Shown: positions 24,153 to 35,500 of the stretch, piece by piece
Layout of the letters: each line of letters opens with the position of its first letter
Numbering within the stretch: the first letter of the stretch is position 1
Assembly: GCA_963716095.1 (NCBI GenBank)
Contig: CAVQSV010000023.1
Location: 496,001-560,000 of the forward strand
DNA: 64,000 nucleotides
Source: Sva-07 sp963716095
Lineage (GTDB): Bacteria > Actinomycetota > Acidimicrobiia > Acidimicrobiales > Ilumatobacteraceae
Direction of reading: 5' to 3'
Translations under genes and position numbers: made by a program
Notes under the pieces: model-generated
Seen by the model: the letters and a program-made list of their open reading frames with translations, nothing else
Told to the model about the DNA's origin: nothing
Database searches by the model: none

Positions 24153-24249
24153 TAATCTCCTCCGACGTTGCGATGTGATTGCACTGGCCGTATCGTGAGT
24201 CCTCGAATCGCAGAACCCCCACGAACACTTCACCAGAGGAGCAACACCC

Positions 24250-26112
<1,863 letters not shown>

Positions 26113-26119
26113 TCCCGAG

Positions 26120-26743
26120 ATGGACGGCGACATGGTCGACCCTCCGGAGAAGCACGAGGACGACACCGACCTCCCCGACGGCGCTGCGGTGCCGTCGGGT
26201 GGGCCGGTCGGTGACGACGACGTCGAACGAGCCAGTGAGATCGACGATCTCACCGACTCGATGCGGCGTCCGGATGCAGCCGGCGACGACTTCGACGCGA
26301 TCGTCGGCGACATCGACTATTCCGACGTGGACGTGCCTGCGCTGCTCGCCGAGCGCGAGCAGTACAAGGAGATGGCGCAACGCATCCAGGCGGACTTCGA
26401 CAACTTCCGCAAGCGTGCCGCAACGCAATCGTTGGCCGAGGCCGATCGAGCCTCCGGCCGGCTCGCCGAGGCGCTGCTCCCGGTGCTCGACGCGGCCGAG
26501 GCAGCGTTCGTGCGTCATCCCGACGAGGTCGGACCGCTGCTCAACCAGATGCTGGTCGAGTTGAAGCGTCACGGTCTCGAGATTCTGGCCCTCGAGAACG
26601 AACCGTTCGATCCCGAAGTCGCCGAGGCCGTCGCTCACGAGCCGGGCGACGGCGGTGAGCCGATCGTCGCCGAGGTGCTGCGCAGTGGCTACACCTGGAA
26701 AGACAAGGTGTTGCGACCCGCAATGGTGCGCACGAAGGATTGA
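26120..26743 (+). CDS. grpE: Nucleotide exchange factor GrpE
   Basis: 207 residues. Releases ADP from DnaK. A long acidic N-terminus (1-80) precedes the coiled coil (LLAEREQYKEMAQRIQADF) with the signature DFDNFRKRAATQ, then the beta domain ending VAEVLRSGYTWKDKVLRPAMV. Seven bases after dnaK; a 27-nt perfect palindrome separates it from dnaJ. Confidence 0.95.
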   Translation: MDGDMVDPPEKHEDDTDLPDGAAVPSGGPVGDDDVERASEIDDLTDSMRRPDAAGDDFDAIVGDIDYSDVDVPALLAEREQYKEMAQRIQADFDNFRKRAATQSLAEADRASGRLAEALLPVLDAAEAAFVRHPDEVGPLLNQMLVELKRHGLEILALENEPFDPEVAEAVAHEPGDGGEPIVAEVLRSGYTWKDKVLRPAMVRTKD

Positions 26744-26746
26744 TGG

Positions 26747-26773
26747 GACGACACGGGTCCGACCCGTGTCGTC
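26747..26773. other. Perfect 27-nt palindrome between grpE and dnaJ
   Basis: Arms GACGACACGGGTC / GACCCGTGTCGTC around one central C, starting 4 bases after the grpE stop and 33 bases before dnaJ. In RNA it would form a very stable hairpin, so it may be a partial terminator or RNA-stability element inside the operon. Confidence 0.8.
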
Positions 26774-26805
26774 GTGACGAGCAACGAGCGAGGAGGTGAT
26801 CTCAG

Positions 26806-27948
26806 ATGACCGCACAACGTGAATGGTTCGAAAAGGACTACTACCAGGCACTCGGCGTCGACAAGAACGCAACGCCGAAGGAGATCACCAAGGCCTACCG
26901 CAAGCTCGCCCGCGATCTCCACCCCGACAAGAACCCCGACGACGCGGTCGCCGAGGAGAAGTTCAAGACGGTCGCGTCTGCCTACGACGTGCTGGGCGAC
27001 GAGGCCAAGCGCAAGGAGTACGACGAGGTCCGCTCTGCGGGCCCGATGGGCCCCATGGGCGGTCGTGGCGCCGGCCCGGGAGGCTTCACGTTCAACGTCG
27101 AGGACATGGGTGGCGCTGGCGGCCTCGGCGACTTGTTCGGCAACATGTTCGGACGCGGTGCGCCGGGTGGCGGACGCGGTCGCGGCGGCGCAGCCTCGGG
27201 GGTGGGCCCCCGACGTGGTGCCGACATCACCGCACAGCTGACCGTCGATTTCAAGGACGCCGTTCATGGAATCACGACCACGCTGTATCTCACCACCGAC
27301 GCCCAGTGTTCGACCTGCAACGGTTCCGGTGCCAAGCCCGGCACGTCGCCGGTGATGTGCTCGGCGTGCGGCGGTCGCGGTGCCGTCGACGACAACCAGG
27401 GCGGTTTCTCGTTCTCGGCGCCGTGCCGCGTCTGTGGCGGTCAGGGCAGTCGAATCGAAGATCCCTGCCCGACGTGTCGTGGGTCGGGCATCGAGCAGCG
27501 CCAACGCGAGGTCAAGACGCGTATCCCCGCCGGTGTCAAAGATGGCCAGACCATCCGCCTGAAGGGCCGAGGCGGGCCCGGCCGCAATGGTGGTCCCGCT
27601 GGTGACCTGCTCGTCGAGCTCAAGGTGATGCCGCACCCGCTCTTCGGTCGCAGTGGTGACAACCTCACGGTGTCGGTGCCGGTCACGATCGCCGAAGCAG
27701 CACTCGGGGGCGACATCGACGTGCCCACGCTCGACGGTGCCAGGGTGACGTTGCGGCTCAAGCCGGGTACGCAGACCGGCAGCCGTCACCGTGTCCGCGG
27801 CAAGGGGATCGAAACGGCCAAGCACACCGGCGACCTGATCGTCACCGTGAATGTCCACGTCCCGACCGATCTGACCGACGCCCAGCGCGAGGCGATCGAG
27901 CAACTCGCAGCGGCGACTACGGTGAATCCGAGGAGTTCACTGTCATGA
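26806..27948 (+). CDS. dnaJ: Chaperone DnaJ
   Basis: 380 residues with SD GAGGAGG. Stimulates DnaK ATPase. J domain (10-75) with KDYYQALGVDKNATPKEI and HPD in DLHPDKNPD; Gly-rich linker (about 80-140); cysteine-rich zinc domain with four CxxCxGxG motifs (CSTCNGSG, CSACGGRG, CRVCGGQG, CPTCRGSG); C-terminal substrate-binding domain (VPVTIAEAALGGDIDVPTL). Its TGA overlaps the hspR ATG by 4 bases. Confidence 0.96.
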   Translation: MTAQREWFEKDYYQALGVDKNATPKEITKAYRKLARDLHPDKNPDDAVAEEKFKTVASAYDVLGDEAKRKEYDEVRSAGPMGPMGGRGAGPGGFTFNVEDMGGAGGLGDLFGNMFGRGAPGGGRGRGGAASGVGPRRGADITAQLTVDFKDAVHGITTTLYLTTDAQCSTCNGSGAKPGTSPVMCSACGGRGAVDDNQGGFSFSAPCRVCGGQGSRIEDPCPTCRGSGIEQRQREVKTRIPAGVKDGQTIRLKGRGGPGRNGGPAGDLLVELKVMPHPLFGRSGDNLTVSVPVTIAEAALGGDIDVPTLDGARVTLRLKPGTQTGSRHRVRGKGIETAKHTGDLIVTVNVHVPTDLTDAQREAIEQLAAATTVNPRSSLS

Positions 27949-28355
27949 CCACACACGAGAACGAACGATCCCGCACCCGAGCGGTCTATGTGATCTCGGT
28001 GGCGGCCGAGCTCGCCGGGATGCACCCACAGACGCTGCGCATCTACGAGCGTCGCGGGTTGGTCACCCCGGCGAGGACCGACGGCGGCAACCGTCGTTAC
28101 AGCGACGCCGACATCGCCATCTTGAAGCGGATCTCCGAACTCACCGACGAAGGCATGAACCTCGAAGGGATCCGCCGAGTGATGCACCTCGAGATCGAGA
28201 ACGCCCGGCTGCGAGCGGAGGTCGAGCAGGCACGCGAGATCGCTCGTCACGCGATTGCTGCTGCCGAGGGAAGCCGCAGCGGCGGCGACCTGGTGCCGCT
28301 GCGCCAGGCGGTTGCCGTGTTCGGGCAGCGCCCGTCGATCTTCGACGACGACTGA
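27945..28355 (+). CDS. hspR: Heat-shock repressor HspR (MerR family)
   Basis: 136 residues. MerR-type winged helix: VYVISVAAELAGMHPQTLRI then YERRGLVTPARTDGGNRRYS, followed by a helical segment (LRAEVEQAREIARHAIAA). Represses its own operon by binding HAIR, with DnaK as co-repressor in Streptomyces (known of the family). ATG overlaps the dnaJ stop (ATGA), so repressor and chaperone levels are coupled. Confidence 0.93.
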   Translation: MTTHENERSRTRAVYVISVAAELAGMHPQTLRIYERRGLVTPARTDGGNRRYSDADIAILKRISELTDEGMNLEGIRRVMHLEIENARLRAEVEQAREIARHAIAAAEGSRSGGDLVPLRQAVAVFGQRPSIFDDD

Positions 28356-28357
28356 AA

Positions 28358-28376
28358 CGGCGCGGTGTCTGCGCCG
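28358..28376. terminator. Short stem-loop between convergent genes
   Basis: CGGCGC-N7-GCGCCG directly after hspR and before the stop of the convergent actin-like gene. No U-tract; a modest candidate. Confidence 0.4.
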
Positions 28377-28378
28377 CG

Positions 28379-29369
28379 TCAGCGCCGTCGAGGGAGGATC
28401 CGAGCGAGCATTCGTTTCGTTCGCCCGATCGTCGCCGGCGATCGAGGCGTCGGCAGGTCTGAAAGGCGTTCGATCGCCCACGGACGTTCGAGTTCACTCG
28501 ACGTGGTCACGACCGGCATCAGCATGTCGACGGGTCGAAGCCGCCCGGCGAGCCCTGCGGCACCGATCGCCGCACCGATTGCGACACACTGGCGCTCGGG
28601 CGCCCGCACGTCCTGGGGAGGGAACCCGGGATACATGTGGCCTGCCAGCCAGAGGGGGCTGTCCACCGGAGGAGCGTCGTCGAGCAACCGTCGGATCTCC
28701 ACCACGAGTTCGGCTGGCTCGTCGACGTCGTCGAACCAACCGACCGAGACCGCAGCGTCACTGCAGCTCAGTGCTGGGGCCATGCGTCCGACGGAATCGA
28801 TTGCCGCCGCCGCCACGACGCTTCCGCCCGAGACGATGGCAGCGATGCTCTGATCGGCTGCCGCATCGCGTCGGAGGTGCGTGATGGTCGTGTCGAGCAC
28901 TCTGACGAGCGCGAGTGGGCTGGGGTCGATCGCAACATCGACGAAGCCGGCGCGTTCGGTCAGTTCCTCCAGGCGCCTGATGTCGGTGTCGTCCCACGCA
29001 ACACCGATCAGCCACCGTCGGGGACCGTCGTCGACCAAGATGCTCGACGAGGCGTGCCTCGACGACGCCAGGTCCGACCTCACTGCGTTGAGATCGTTGG
29101 CCGACAGTCCGGTCGCGTCGACGCGGGTCAACACACTCCCAGGCGGGAACACCGCAACCCGGGTCGGCACGAGCGCGTCGCCGAGCTCGGCCCGCAGCCG
29201 CACGAACGCATCGACGATGGAGCGGTCGCCAAACGGCGACATCACCGGCACCTCGGCTGCTGCGATGACGCGCGCCCGGCTCGTCCGAGCTCAGCCGCAC
29301 TCCCCGGATGAGGTCATGGGTGATCTCGATCCCGATCCCGTCGCCGCGTGCGGGCCCGATGGCGCTCAT
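28379..29369 (-). pseudogene. Actin-like (PilM/ASKHA-type) protein, frameshifted; secretion-locus component
   Basis: ATG 29369 overlaps the stop of the EccC-like gene (ATGA) and opens MSAIGPARGDGIGIEITHDL with the first phosphate-loop look of ASKHA proteins (GIEITHDLIRGVRL). After about 28 codons the frame must skip one base near 29285, in a GGGCGCGCG stretch, to continue as VIAAAEVPVMSPFGDRSIVD, then PTRVAVFPPGSVLTRVDATG and finally RQCVAIGAAIGAAGLAGRL, like the second adenosine motif. Rejoined it is about 329 residues and ends in a basic tail (GRTKRMLARILPRRR). The family call is tentative; context ties it to the EccC-like and Ig-repeat genes. Confidence 0.55.
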
Positions 29370-32300
29370 TCGCTGCCACCACGCCGTTCGAGCAGTGTCT
29401 CTGTCGCGGTGTCGGCCATCGCGAGCTGCACCAGATCGCCGCCAGGGAACGACCGGCACCGTCCGACGATGCCGTCGAGATCGGAGGCCCGGTCGATGCC
29501 GAGCGTGGCCAACTCCTCCTGGTTCGACGATGCGCCGATCAGTCGATTCGTCGCCGCTGCGGCGAAGGGGCCGGCACCATCGAGTTCGCTGACGTAGGCG
29601 ATCACGTCGACGCCGGAGTCGGGTGCGGCTGCATCGACGAGGACCTCGTCGATGCGTCCCCCGAGGTCCCGGTCGGCGTGCAATCGGCGGAGTTGGACCA
29701 GGTCGGCAATCAGCACCACCGATCGAGGGCGCTCGGTCGCCATGGTGCTGTCGGGCCCTCGGGATCCGATGTGGGTGGCGATGGCGTCGAACGCTTCGAT
29801 GACGGCATCGGCCTGATCGGGGGCGACGACGGCCACGTCGCGGCCGAGGTGTTCCACTGCTCGGCGCGTCGTCGACGACGGCTCGACGACGACGAGACGC
29901 ACGTCCTCGCTCACGAATCGATCGGTGATGCCGAGCAGCACGGTCGTCAACGCCTGCTCGATCCCCGAGCGGCGCGACCCGTACAGCAGCAGCGAGCCGC
30001 GTCCCGGCTCCCACCAGTGGGTTCGAACTCCTGCCTGGCTCGGGTCGTCGGTGACGCCGAGTGGGACACCATCGCCGGGAGTGGAGTCGAGGAAGTGGTC
30101 GAGGTCGAGATGGGTCGGCAACGGCGGTGGCAGCGCCACCCGCGGCGGTGCGTCGGTGGCGCTGCTGAGGCGAGATGCCGCAGCACTCAGCACCTCGACC
30201 GCTGCCACCACGTCGGGATTCGGGATGTTTGCTGCTTGGGTGCGCCGTTGTTCGAGGCGGCGTTCGAGCGGCGTCAGGGCTCGCCCGATGACTGCGGGCC
30301 GTAGTTCGAGTGCAACGATTCGAGCCGCCACTGGCTGCAACGGCGTGAAGAGCCGACCAACGCCGCCGTCGGCGGCCACGATGGTCGCGACCCGGCTTGC
30401 GGTTCGGCTGCCGGCTGCGTCTCGACGTTCGACGTTGATCAGCGTGTCGGCTTCGGGGACCGACAGCACCGGGTGGTTGGCGACCACGATCATCGTGAGC
30501 CCCTCGATCGCTCGGACCCCGTCGGTGAGTGCGGCGAGCATCGCAGGGTCCTCCGTCGACTGTGTGGTGCCGTCACGTTCGGCATCGACGACCAGGATGA
30601 CGCGAGTGGGTCCGTCGGGCTGGGCCAGTACTGATCGGAGGCGGGTCAGGAGTCGCGTCGGCTCGATGCTGACATCTGTGTCGGGTTGTTCCGTCGCGTG
30701 GGGAAGCTGTGACAGCAGGTCGGACCGGGGGCCCGAAGCGGACCCGAGTGGCACCACCCACAGATCGTTCGGCGATCGGTCGCTGCACTGGGCGAGCAGG
30801 AGTGTCGCAGCCACGTCGAACGCGTCACCCATCGAGGATCCGACGATCGTGGTGACGTCATCGCCGAGCGAGACCTCGACCGTCTGGTGGTCGGCCCGGC
30901 CGACGGGGGCTGTCGGTCGGGTGACGGCACTGTTCCAACGGGAGATGACCTCCTCCGGTCCGGCCAGTTCGATCAGCTCGGCCAGGTCGACGCGTTCGGC
31001 GATCGTCGGCGTCGCCGGTTCGGGCACGGGCAGGTCGACGTCGGCGAGCGGCGCCAGTGCACGAGCGACGCGGAGGGCCACGGCGATCTCGGTGAGTGCG
31101 GGCTGGATACCGTCGATGTCGCTCGATCCGCTCGACGCGTGGAGACGCACGAGATCGTCGTCCGTCTCCGTGATCAGCGTCGTGCAGACCGATGGGGCGT
31201 GGATGGCGTCGTCGCAGAGTGCAATCAGTCGCAGGTCGTCGGGCGGATTCGACAGGATCGGGCGCAGCGGCGCATCCCGACGGTTCCAGAGGCTGGGATC
31301 GTCGACGACGACCACTGTGAGGTGGGATGCAGGCCAGGGTGTCGTGCCCCGCACGGCTTGCCTGCTGGCTGCGTCGACCCACTGCCTGATGTCGTCCACG
31401 GAACTCCAGATCGCTGGAGAGCCGCCGAGACGAAGGTGCGGGAGCCACTTCGCCCAGTCCCACATGGCGGCTCGATCCGGGCTGGTCACGACGACGAGAT
31501 CGAGGTCGGCGGGGCCGTGCAGCGTGGCGGCCTCGACGATGAGCGTGCGCGCCAGCGCCGAACGAACACGTTCGGATCCCGTGATCGCCATTGCTCGGTC
31601 GCGCTTCAGATCGGCGTTGACAACCCTCGGGCCCGACGGGTCGACGCGCAGACCGAACGGCAGCACGAATGCATCAGGATGATCGGGTCGACGTTCCCAC
31701 AGGGTCGGCGCCGCATCCGTTGCGTCGCGAAGGGCGTCGATGACGGGCTGTCGATCCGGCGCCGAGCGGCGACGGGGCGGGCGGCTGAACGCCACGATTC
31801 CGTCGCGGTCCGGAACCGGCAACGTTCGTGGCGAAGCCGCCGGTGCGGGCGCGGTGAGCCGAAAGGCGCGGGATCCAACGGTCAGCGTGCGATCCCGCCA
31901 GGGCGTCGGCGACGTCACGGGTGTTCCGTCGAGTGCCACGTCGGTCCCCTCGGCCGCGACCGTGACCTCGGACGAACCAGCGCTGGACGCGGTGACGGTG
32001 ATCTCGAACATGGCGTCCTCGACCGCTGCGAAGTCGAGTTCGTCGGCGTTCGATCGGCGCCCCGGTCCGAAGCGGTATCGGCCCGGACCGAGTCGTGTGA
32101 GCCGGCCGGCTCCCGGCCCAGCGACCTGAGCCACCTCGATGTCGGCGTCCGATGTGAGCGTCGGACGCCTGGGTTCGGCGTCGAGGACCGCACCGACCAC
32201 CAATCGCGCGTCGTCCAGGGGTGTTGTCGCGTCGACCGTGTGGCCGTCGATCAGCGCGAGCCTCGGAACCGCCTGACCGGTGATCACCGAGAGTACGTCA

Positions 32301-32377
32301 CCCAGCGTGGCGGTGGGTGTGTGGGCGACGATCGACACGTCGGCATCACCATGGGGGGTGCGCACGACGATGTCCAT
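29366..32377 (-). CDS. EccC-like FHA/FtsK-SpoIIIE protein with degenerate ATPase modules
   Basis: 1,003 residues from ATG 32377 (MDIVVRTPHGDADVSIV). Residues 1-80 look ubiquitin/YukD-like, followed by a beta-rich FHA-like region. About 230-430 match the domain before the first ATPase in EccC/EssC proteins (AMWDWAKWLPHLRLG, about 305). Two FtsK-type RecA folds follow (about 485-700 and 770-990), but the Walker A lysine is missing from both: IVGSSMGDAFDVA (about 510) and LLYGSRRSGIEQALTTV (about 797); the Walker B sites read VILVVDAE and VVLIADL. EccC ATPases drive type VII secretion; this copy should not hydrolyse ATP by the normal mechanism and may be a scaffold. No WXG100 gene is seen. Divergent from the Ig-repeat gene. 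Confidence 0.75.
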   Translation of the reverse strand: MDIVVRTPHGDADVSIVAHTPTATLGDVLSVITGQAVPRLALIDGHTVDATTPLDDARLVVGAVLDAEPRRPTLTSDADIEVAQVAGPGAGRLTRLGPGRYRFGPGRRSNADELDFAAVEDAMFEITVTASSAGSSEVTVAAEGTDVALDGTPVTSPTPWRDRTLTVGSRAFRLTAPAPAASPRTLPVPDRDGIVAFSRPPRRRSAPDRQPVIDALRDATDAAPTLWERRPDHPDAFVLPFGLRVDPSGPRVVNADLKRDRAMAITGSERVRSALARTLIVEAATLHGPADLDLVVVTSPDRAAMWDWAKWLPHLRLGGSPAIWSSVDDIRQWVDAASRQAVRGTTPWPASHLTVVVVDDPSLWNRRDAPLRPILSNPPDDLRLIALCDDAIHAPSVCTTLITETDDDLVRLHASSGSSDIDGIQPALTEIAVALRVARALAPLADVDLPVPEPATPTIAERVDLAELIELAGPEEVISRWNSAVTRPTAPVGRADHQTVEVSLGDDVTTIVGSSMGDAFDVAATLLLAQCSDRSPNDLWVVPLGSASGPRSDLLSQLPHATEQPDTDVSIEPTRLLTRLRSVLAQPDGPTRVILVVDAERDGTTQSTEDPAMLAALTDGVRAIEGLTMIVVANHPVLSVPEADTLINVERRDAAGSRTASRVATIVAADGGVGRLFTPLQPVAARIVALELRPAVIGRALTPLERRLEQRRTQAANIPNPDVVAAVEVLSAAASRLSSATDAPPRVALPPPLPTHLDLDHFLDSTPGDGVPLGVTDDPSQAGVRTHWWEPGRGSLLLYGSRRSGIEQALTTVLLGITDRFVSEDVRLVVVEPSSTTRRAVEHLGRDVAVVAPDQADAVIEAFDAIATHIGSRGPDSTMATERPRSVVLIADLVQLRRLHADRDLGGRIDEVLVDAAAPDSGVDVIAYVSELDGAGPFAAAATNRLIGASSNQEELATLGIDRASDLDGIVGRCRSFPGGDLVQLAMADTATETLLERRGGSE

Positions 32378-32482
32378 CGGCCTGAACACTACGGAACTGG
32401 GCCGGCCGAGGGCGACGTCTCGGTCAGATGCAGCAGGAACTCGTGACAAACGCTTCAGGTGTGGCCCGGACATGCCGATGAC

Positions 32483-32511
32483 AGAGAGTGAGTTTCCGCC
32501 GCTCGCTCTCT
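32483..32511 (+). promoter_or_regulatory. Hairpin in the leader of the Ig-repeat gene
   Basis: AGAGAGTGAG-N10-TCGCTCTCT-like inverted repeat (9 of 10 positions pair), ending 15 bases before ATG 32526 and just upstream of its GAGG. The divergent spacer 32378-32525 shows no other recognisable site. Could be a 5' UTR hairpin or a protein-binding palindrome. Confidence 0.35.
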
Positions 32512-32525
32512 GCGTTGAGGTACGT

Positions 32526-35500
32526 ATGACATTGTCGACCGTGACCTGGCGCCAAGCCGTTGCTGCCATCGCAGCGACGCTGCTGACGCTGTTCGCAGTG
32601 ATCGTGGTCGTGCGTTCGGACGGGCTTCCGGCGGTCGACGCAGCATCGTCGCGGGCGACCGCCTGGTTCGTGCATCAACCCACCGGGCGAGTCGTGCTCG
32701 TCGACGGCTACGGCGGTCGAGCCCTCGCCAGCCTCGATGCGGCGACGCCAGGCGAGCAGCTCTCGGTGGCGGAAGGGGGCCCTGGGGCGTTCCTGCTGAA
32801 CGACACCACCGCCGAGGCGCGGGCGATCGATTCGGTCGAACTCCGCCTCGGGACGCCGTTCGGACTGTCGGCGCTGGGCGCCGGGCGAGCGTTGTCCGGG
32901 GTCGGTCAGGCCGGTCTGGTCGTCGTGAACCCCGAGGGCGGCAACGCCAACGTCGTGCCGGCAGAGGGAGAGCCGATCTCGTTTCCTGTCGAGGCTGGCA
33001 CGGTGACGCGGGTGGCGCCCGACGGTTCGATCTGGTCGCTGGTCGACGGTGACCTCGTCCGCACCACCTCGACGGCGACGCAGGTCGATCGTCTGGGTGT
33101 CGATGGTGATGCGCTGCTGTCGCTGGTGGGCAACCAACCGCTGGTCGTCGATGTGTCGGGCGGGCGTGCCCGATTCGGCAACGGGGCATGGCAGTCACTC
33201 CCCACCGATGCCGACGCCAGCGAGATGCTCGCTCAGGTTCCGGGTCCGCCCGCTCGCTGCGGATGGGTCGGTGCCGACGACGACCTCTGGTGTGTGTCCG
33301 AAGATGGGCTCGAGGAGACCGCAACCGTTGAAGGGCTCGACATCGATGGCGGCGACTTCCTGGCGATCGCCGGCGAGGCGGCGGCAGTCGTGCGCCGGGG
33401 GCCGAGCTCGATTGTCCGCTTCGACTGGCGTGCTGGTGTCATCCTCGAGGATCGTGCGGCTTCGGTGTCGGGCGACGCCAACTTGGCGGTCACGGCGACG
33501 GTCGATCTCGTGTGGGTCAACGACGTCGCCGGTGACTTCCTCTGGGGAGTCAACCCGTGGAGCGTGCAGGCGATCGACAAGGACGCGCAGGGCATCCTGG
33601 TGCTCGGCGATGACGGCGACGTCGTCGAGGTCGGCGAACCAGGGGAGGGCGCGCCCGGTACCGGCGACGGTGCCGCAACAGAGCCCGAGGTGCAAGAGCC
33701 CGACGACAACGGCATCGACGATCCGCCCGTGGCGATCGACGACCCGGTCACGGCACGTTCCGGCGCCTCGGTGCCCGTGCAGGTGACCGCCAACGACTTC
33801 GACCCCGACGGGGAGGCGATCGCGGTGTCGTCGGTGGGCGTGCCCGGTCACGGATCGGTCGACATCGGAACGGCGACGACCGTCGTCTACACCCCGGAAC
33901 CGGGGTACGTGGGCGTGGACGAGTTCGACTACACGATCGTCGACGGCAATGGCACCGAAGCGTCGGCTTCGGTGATCATCGAACTGTTGGCGCCGGGTGG
34001 GGCCAACAAGGCGCCGCTCGGCGTCGTCGACGCAGCACAGACCGGTCCGGGTGTCCCCGTGATCGTCGATGTGCTGCTCAACGACGTCGACCCCGAACGC
34101 GACCCGCTCCGCCTCGGTGGCTTCTCGCCACCGCAGAGCGTTGGCCAGGCAGCGCTGGGCGAAGTGACCGAGACGGTCGGTCCGTCCGGGCTGCCGGCCC
34201 TGCGATTTGCTCCGACCGAAGGCTTCGAGGGCACGGCGATCTTCTCCTACCGGCCTGTCGACGCGCTCGAGGCGGTCGGCGAGGACGTCGAGGTCCGCGT
34301 CGAGGTGGCCCGGTTCGGCGACCCCAACCGCCCGCCGCTGGTGCGTCCTGATGCAGTGCGGTTGCGGCGCGACGTGACGACGCAGGTGCCCGTGCTGGTC
34401 AACGACACCGACCCCGACGGCGATGCCCTGACGCTGTCGGTGATCGAGCCGCTCCCGGCAGCTCTCGAGGTCGAGGTCGAGGGCGCACAGCTGGTGGTCA
34501 CGGCCCGAGCGGGCGCACCGGCGCTCGCGCCGTTCACCTACTCCGTCGACGACGGCAACGGCCATGTCGTTCGAGGCTCGGTGCTCGTCGGCGTGATCGA
34601 CGATGTCGAACCGAATCGGCCGCCGGTGGTCACCGCCGACTCCGAGAAGGTCGTGGCCGGAGAGTCCGTGATCCTCGACGTCACGGCGAACGACGTCGAC
34701 CCCGACGGTGACCCGCTCACCGTGATCGACGTCGGGCAGCCGGCCGACGACGACGGTCAGGCGATCATCTTCAGCCGAGACCAGATCCAGTTCACGCCGG
34801 CGGCGCTCGTCGACGAGGAGGGCCAGGCCACCGCAAGGTTCACCTACACCGTGACCGACGGCAACGGGCACGAAGTGGTCGGTGACGTGACGATCACCGT
34901 GCTGCCCGAACCGCTCGCCGAGCCACCGTTCGCCCGTGACGACTCGACGTTCACCTTCGTCGACGTTCCCGTGACCGTGGACGTGTTGCGCAACGATGGC
35001 GATCCGTCCGGTGGCCGTCCGACGCTGGTCGGCCGGCCCGGATGCCCGTCGGGCGGCCAGGCAACGGTGACTGCCGATGGACAGGTCCGGTACGACCCGC
35101 CGCGGGGCCGGTCGGGTGCGTTCCGGTGCACGTACGAGGTGACGAACGCTCGCGGGTTGACCGCCTCTGCTTCGATCCTCGTGTCGGTCCGCGAGCCCGA
35201 GATCACGAACCGCCCGCCCCAAGCAGTCCTCGATTCGCTGACCGTGGAGATCGGGGAAACGGGTGCGATCGATGTGATCGCCAACGACACCGACCCCGAC
35301 GGCAGCAGCAACGCCGATCTCGAACTCGTGTCGTCGACGGCGCCGGTGATCGGCACAGCGACACGCCGCGGGCGGGTCATCACCTTCGTCGCCGGCGACC
35401 AGGTCGGCACTGCGACCATCAACTACCAGGTGGCCGACCCCGAAGGAGCAGTCTCCCTCGGGCGTTTGCGGGTGACGGTCACCGAACCGGTCAACGAGTT

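Noticed and set aside
24133..24158. TTGAGT / TAATCT as the dnaK promoter
   Set aside because: The spacer is only 14 bp, too short for a standard sigma-70-type promoter.
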